A DNA stretch of 6,875 nt from Ignavibacteriaceae bacterium (GTDB lineage Bacteria; Bacteroidota; Ignavibacteria; Ignavibacteriales; Ignavibacteriaceae): NCBI GenBank assembly GCA_025449775.1, contig JANWIS010000016.1, positions 1 to 6,875 of the forward strand, read 5' to 3'. Positions 6,515 through 6,875 of this stretch are shown piece by piece. The translations under genes were made by a program, and so were the position numbers. Positions within the stretch are counted from its first letter, which is position 1. Each line of letters starts with the position of its first letter. The notes under the pieces were generated by a model. That model had not been told where the DNA came from, searched no databases, and saw only the letters and a program-made list of their open reading frames with translations.

Positions 6515-6875
6515 ATGCATAAATATTTTTTAATAGTGATGCTATTATTAGCTGGACTGCAGAACATTTCTTATCCACAGCTTGTTGATAAAAAAATCGT
6601 CAAAACATATTATCAAGATGGAACTCTTAGAACTGAAGGCGAATACTGGTACGATAACCTCGATGGATATTACAAAGAGTTTTATCCGAATGGAAAAATC
6701 TGGAAAGACTGGAAATTCAGTTATGGAAAAGAAGATGGACTCTCAACTTGGTACTTTGAAGACGGTAAGGTTAGCATTGAATGGAATTATGACGATGGAA
6801 TAAAAGTAGGAACTTCAAACTGGTATTATGAAAGCGGCGAGCTTTGGGCTGAACAAAATTATGAGAACGGAGTTC
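6515..6875 (+). CDS. Exported MORN-variant (YwqK-like) repeat protein, 3' end cut by the window edge
   Basis: The frame is open from ATG 6515 to the right edge (120 codons plus one base). Residues 1 to about 22 form a signal peptide: His2-Lys3, then FLIVMLLLAGL, with cleavage possible around Ser-Tyr-Pro-Gln (19-22). The rest is a tandem repeat of 22-24 residues, at about 30-51, 52-75, 76-99 and 100-120. Each has an aromatic pair, a D/N/S-G turn, a hydrophobic-x-x core and a final G, as in YYQDGTLRTEGEY, FYPNGKIWKDWKF, YFEDGKVSIEWNY and YYESGELWAEQNY. This is the MORN_2/YwqK repeat pattern, which forms an extended beta meander. Such proteins are common in Bacteroidota-like genomes and are often labelled toxin-antitoxin YwqK family antitoxin, which should not be taken as function here. 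The start is supported by the signal peptide rather than the SD: AGGA sits only 2 nt before ATG. The 121-bp gap upstream is AT-rich, with no convincing terminator or promoter. Confidence 0.85.
   Translation, partial: MHKYFLIVMLLLAGLQNISYPQLVDKKIVKTYYQDGTLRTEGEYWYDNLDGYYKEFYPNGKIWKDWKFSYGKEDGLSTWYFEDGKVSIEWNYDDGIKVGTSNWYYESGELWAEQNYENGV

Noticed and set aside
6582..6803. A 73-codon plus-strand frame inside the MORN-type gene.
   Set aside because: It lies in another phase; the frame from 6515 gives a signal peptide and regular MORN-like repeats, so this one is a shadow made repetitive by the repeats beneath it.

Overview
The window is AT-rich bacterial chromosomal DNA with dense coding on both strands. 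It holds six genes in two divergent groups separated by a 223-bp intergenic region (2888-3110). No IS, tRNA, rRNA, CRISPR array or phage gene is visible. Several features suggest a member of the Bacteroidota/Ignavibacteriota/Chlorobiota (FCB) group: low GC, weak or absent Shine-Dalgarno sequences at most starts, a TTG-N19-TAnnTTTG promoter-like element, a DUF1684 lipoprotein-like gene and a secreted MORN-type repeat protein. Ignavibacteria is my best guess, but this is inference; no sequence search was possible.

Left group (minus strand, read from 2887 to the left edge): an ATP-grasp ligase (1925-2887), a GCS2/YbdK-type carboxylate-amine ligase (805-1911) and a class I glutamine amidotransferase (1-789, running off the left edge). 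The gaps are only 13 and 15 bp, so this is very probably one operon. It has two different ATP-dependent carboxylate-amine (amide-bond) ligases plus a Cys-His-Glu amidotransferase or gamma-glutamyl hydrolase. That is the logic of a small pathway that builds, and perhaps amidates or trims, a short peptide or gamma-glutamyl-type metabolite. The product is unknown and this is the most interesting part of the window.

Right group (plus strand): mutS (start chosen at 3111, end 5789), a complete mismatch-recognition MutS with the Phe-X-Glu motif, Walker A and B motifs and a C-terminal beta-clamp-binding-like motif. It overlaps by 17 nt a DUF1684 protein with a lipoprotein-like signal (5773-6393). After a 121-bp gap comes the start of an exported MORN-type repeat protein (6515 to the right edge). 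The two genes after mutS have no evident link to mismatch repair.

The intergenic region holds a good Bacteroidota-style promoter candidate facing the ligase operon, a weaker one facing mutS, and two short AGCT-armed inverted repeats, each ending exactly 2 nt before the start codon of one of the divergent genes.
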